Assembly (NCBI GenBank): GCA_947626725.1
Contig: CANQTI010000234.1
Span: 1 to 24,799, forward strand
Length of the DNA: 24,799 nt
Origin: an uncultured Eisenbergiella sp.
GTDB lineage: Bacteria > Bacillota > Clostridia > Lachnospirales > Lachnospiraceae
Direction: 5' to 3'
The notes below the pieces were generated by a model that worked only from the letters and a program-made list of their open reading frames with translations, did not search any database and was not told where the DNA came from. Each line of letters opens with the position of its first letter. Positions within the stretch are counted from its first letter, which is position 1. The translations under genes were made by a program, and so were the position numbers. Below are positions 24,694 through 24,799 of the stretch, piece after piece.

Positions 24694-24799
24694 CTCGTTT
24701 CGCCGGTATGGATGCGGATATCCGGTCTGTCGTGCGCTTTTTGGGTTCATCGCTCCGGGACGGCGGGAATGCGGCGGGCCAGAGAAAGCGCCAGCGCCA

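Noticed and set aside
24747..24799. Possible 3' end of a minus-strand gene entering from the right (ALALSLARRIPAVPER then stop)
   Set aside because: Only about 17 codons are visible and other frames are also open nearby, so it cannot be supported.

Overview
This window is a chromosomal replication-origin region from a Clostridia-class Firmicute, most likely a Lachnospiraceae member. The order (gyrA-gyrB-recF-S4 protein-dnaN-dnaA) / oriC / (rpmH-rnpA-yidD-yidC-jag-mnmE-mnmG-rsmG-parA-parB) is the classic Firmicute origin layout. Taxonomy is inferred from this layout plus the DUF4446, serS and DUF3881-like genes that follow; no rRNA or tRNA gene is present to confirm it.

Left arm (1-8268, all minus strand): gyrA (3' end cut by the window), gyrB, recF, an S4-domain protein, dnaN and dnaA, tightly packed and transcribed away from the origin. 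The gap between dnaA and dnaN holds further DnaA boxes and a good sigma-A-type promoter for dnaN. The main gene-free stretch (8269-8862) holds the dnaA promoter, at least five DnaA boxes (8364-8537), a 28-base purine tract, two hairpins sharing one loop sequence, and a strong rpmH promoter.

Right arm, core part (8863-19740, plus strand): ribosomal protein L34, RNase P protein, membrane-insertion genes (yidD, yidC, jag), tRNA-modification genes (mnmE, mnmG), 16S methyltransferase rsmG, then a perfect parS site with extra half-sites, parA and parB, a membrane-anchored DUF4446 protein and an unusual seryl-tRNA synthetase.

Right arm, accessory part (19741-24799): a DUF3881-like gene overlaps tail-to-tail with a ClpX-like AAA+ ATPase gene, the only gene in the window that faces the replication fork. 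Divergent from the ATPase gene is a two-gene unit of unrecognised proteins: one acidic with a coiled coil, the other carrying a nine-residue tandem repeat. GC content climbs here (60-base samples go from about 38% in parA to about 65% near 24300). This is the least explained part of the window. The main lead is that the ATPase keeps a ClpX-type IGF loop (the ClpP-docking tripeptide) but has lost the ClpX zinc domain and changed its pore and RKH loops, which suggests an alternative unfoldase for ClpP. That is inference from sequence alone.
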